From: CBDUBU01 sp965365465
GTDB taxonomy: Bacteria; Bacteroidota; Rhodothermia; Rhodothermales; DASSAV01
Assembly (NCBI GenBank): GCA_965365465.1
Contig: CBDUBU010000253.1
Location: 1-6,105 of the forward strand
Direction: 5' to 3'
Length of the DNA stretch: 6,105 bases
The number at the start of each line of letters is the position of its first letter. Position 1 is the first letter of the stretch. Both the position numbers and the translations under genes were made by a program. Under the pieces are notes generated by a model. It was given only the letters and a program-made list of their open reading frames with translations, searched no databases and was not told the origin of the DNA. This document shows positions 4,650 through 6,105 of this stretch, piece by piece.

Positions 4650-6105
4650 TCACGAAACCGCCCGGACTTCCTGCAGCAGCGAGCGGTACCGGGCGGACTG
4701 ACCGGCGCGGCCCCAATTTTCATAGAGATGCACGAGGTCGTGCAGCACCTTCCGGTAGATAACAGGATCTTCCTCCTTGTACGGGACAGCAGCCTCGTAA
4801 TAACGGAGCAGCAACGGTTCCGCTTCCTTGTATCGACGTTGCGCCGAGAGACAAGCGCCGAGCCCCCCTTCCGTCTCTGCAATATACCACGAGGTATCCG
4901 GCAGCGCCGCGCGGTAGATCTGAAGCGCCTCGCGGAGAAGGGGTTCCCCCCGCTTCGGGCGGTTGCTTTCCGTGTACACCCTGCCGAGGGCAGCGGCGCT
5001 TCTGGCAATGTACTGGTGGTCCGGCGGCAAGGTTTTGCGGTAAATCTCAATAGACTCCCTGAGATGCCGTTCGGCTTCGGCAAACTGCTTTCTGCCCTCC
5101 AAAAAACGGCCCAGGTTAAACAGCGCCGCCGCGACGAGCGCGTGCTCGGAGCCAAATATCTCACGGCGCAATTGCAGGGACTGACGGAACAGGGAATCCG
5201 CCGATGCCATGTTTCCACTCTCCATCGCCGCGAAGGCAAGGTTGTTCATCAGAATGGCTACGTCCGGATCGTGCTCCCCTTCAATCCGGAGCATAATGTC
5301 CAGCGCCTGCCGGTAAAGCGGTTCTGACTCATCCCCTTCCCCGACATAGCTTTTGGCCTGCGCCAGATTGCTTATCGCAGAGGAAAAATCGCGGTGCTCG
5401 GTTCCAGTCGTGGCTTTATAGATTGCGATGGCCTCCTCGAAGTAGGCAATGCCCTCCCTGTAGTTGCCATTTTCGAGGAGCAGGGTTCCATAGTCGTTGA
5501 GGGCTTCCGCAAAAGCCGGATCCGGCTTTCCCTTTAACACGCGGTGCATGAGGATAGACATACGGTAGAGCGAATCGGCGGCCTGCAACTGATCTTTCCA
5601 GTGCAGCGTGAGCGCCAGATCCTTGAGGCTCTGAGCCACGTCCGGGTGTTGCGCTCCAAAATAGGCGCGGCGAATGTCGAGGGCGCGGCGCAGGTAAACC
5701 TCCGACGTATCGTAATCCCCCAGGTTCATGCGGGTGACCCCCAGGGTGCGCCACAGATCCGCTGCCACATCCGGATGGCCGGCCAGTTCCGTGTCGATGC
5801 GGCGAGCGGCCTGACTCATGGCTTGCGCCACCGTGATTTCTTCTCCTTCCTTGTAGGGATCGGCGGAAGAAAGCATCTCCTGCAGGAAGGTATTGATCTG
5901 TTCCGCTTTCTGCGTTTCGGCTTCGGCCCGGTCCCGTTCCGCCGCAAGCTCAAGCGCCTGAAGGGAGGTTGTGTAGGCGAACCACACGGCCATCGACGCG
6001 ATCACTACGAGCAGCAGCGCAACCAGAGAAGCGGCGGCTACGCCTACCCGGTGGCGGCGCACGAACTTGCCGGCCCGGGAAGAAAAGGTGTCGGCGCGGG
6101 CCATC
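4650..6105 (-). CDS. C-terminal part of a Ser/Thr protein kinase with TM helix and TPR sensor domain (partial, 5' end outside the window)
   Basis: The visible 484 residues lack a kinase domain but have the standard layout that follows one. A linker, MARADTFSSRAGKFVRRHR (1-19), is typical of the join after the catalytic lobe. Next come one TM helix (about 20-45), a charged coiled-coil-like stretch (about 46-70, AAERDRAEAETQKAEQ) and the conserved NTFLQEMLSSADP segment (71-83). From about 110 to 475 there are roughly nine tetratricopeptide repeats with a spacing near 42 residues, often opening with H-P-D or similar and containing L-Y/F-x-x-A-L/I. The ATG at 6102-6104 is probably not the real start, because the residues after it already match the kinase-to-TM linker, so the catalytic domain should lie just beyond 6105. 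Such proteins are membrane receptors whose TPRs are thought to face outward and bind partners. The ligand cannot be deduced. The gene ends at a hairpin terminator (4565-4604). Confidence 0.85.
   Translation of the reverse strand, partial: MARADTFSSRAGKFVRRHRVGVAAASLVALLLVVIASMAVWFAYTTSLQALELAAERDRAEAETQKAEQINTFLQEMLSSADPYKEGEEITVAQAMSQAARRIDTELAGHPDVAADLWRTLGVTRMNLGDYDTSEVYLRRALDIRRAYFGAQHPDVAQSLKDLALTLHWKDQLQAADSLYRMSILMHRVLKGKPDPAFAEALNDYGTLLLENGNYREGIAYFEEAIAIYKATTGTEHRDFSSAISNLAQAKSYVGEGDESEPLYRQALDIMLRIEGEHDPDVAILMNNLAFAAMESGNMASADSLFRQSLQLRREIFGSEHALVAAALFNLGRFLEGRKQFAEAERHLRESIEIYRKTLPPDHQYIARSAAALGRVYTESNRPKRGEPLLREALQIYRAALPDTSWYIAETEGGLGACLSAQRRYKEAEPLLLRYYEAAVPYKEEDPVIYRKVLHDLVHLYENWGRAGQSARYRSLLQEVRAVS

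Overview
The window is GC-rich and densely coding. It reads as chromosomal DNA from a Bacteroidota-like lineage, possibly Rhodothermales or Salinibacter-type. This placement is an inference from three things: a membrane-anchored Ser/Thr kinase of the kinase-TM-TPR type, a DUF4403 protein, and several starts with no clear Shine-Dalgarno sequence together with one promoter candidate resembling the Bacteroidota TTTG / TAnnTTTG pattern. No rRNA, tRNA, CRISPR array or insertion sequence was seen.

The left part (about 1-3019) is read on the + strand. It starts with the 3' part of modA (molybdate-binding protein, cut by the window edge), followed by an overlapping modB (ABC permease). No modC ATPase gene follows. 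After a 160-base gap comes a 500-residue, cysteine-free, membrane-anchored DUF4403 protein of unknown function.

The right part (3036-6105) is read entirely on the - strand and converges on the DUF4403 gene with only 16 bases between the stop codons. In transcription order (from high to low coordinates) it holds four genes. First is the C-terminal part of a receptor-like kinase (juxtamembrane segment, one TM helix, then many TPRs), whose catalytic domain lies beyond position 6105 and which ends at a hairpin terminator. Next is a decayed RelE/HigB-type toxin gene. Next is an intact XRE/HigA-type antitoxin gene ending at a clear rho-independent terminator. Last is a PAP2-family membrane phosphatase with all three catalytic motifs.

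The most notable item is the toxin remnant at about 4352-4505 on the - strand. The first 14 codons, a 20-codon piece of the next region and the last 15 or so codons of a RelE/HigB-like toxin can still be read, in different frames, with the catalytic middle missing. Its promoter and a possible operator dyad seem to survive upstream, and the antitoxin gene downstream is intact. This looks like a toxin-antitoxin module that has lost its toxin and kept the antitoxin. No complete, unknown multi-gene system was found.
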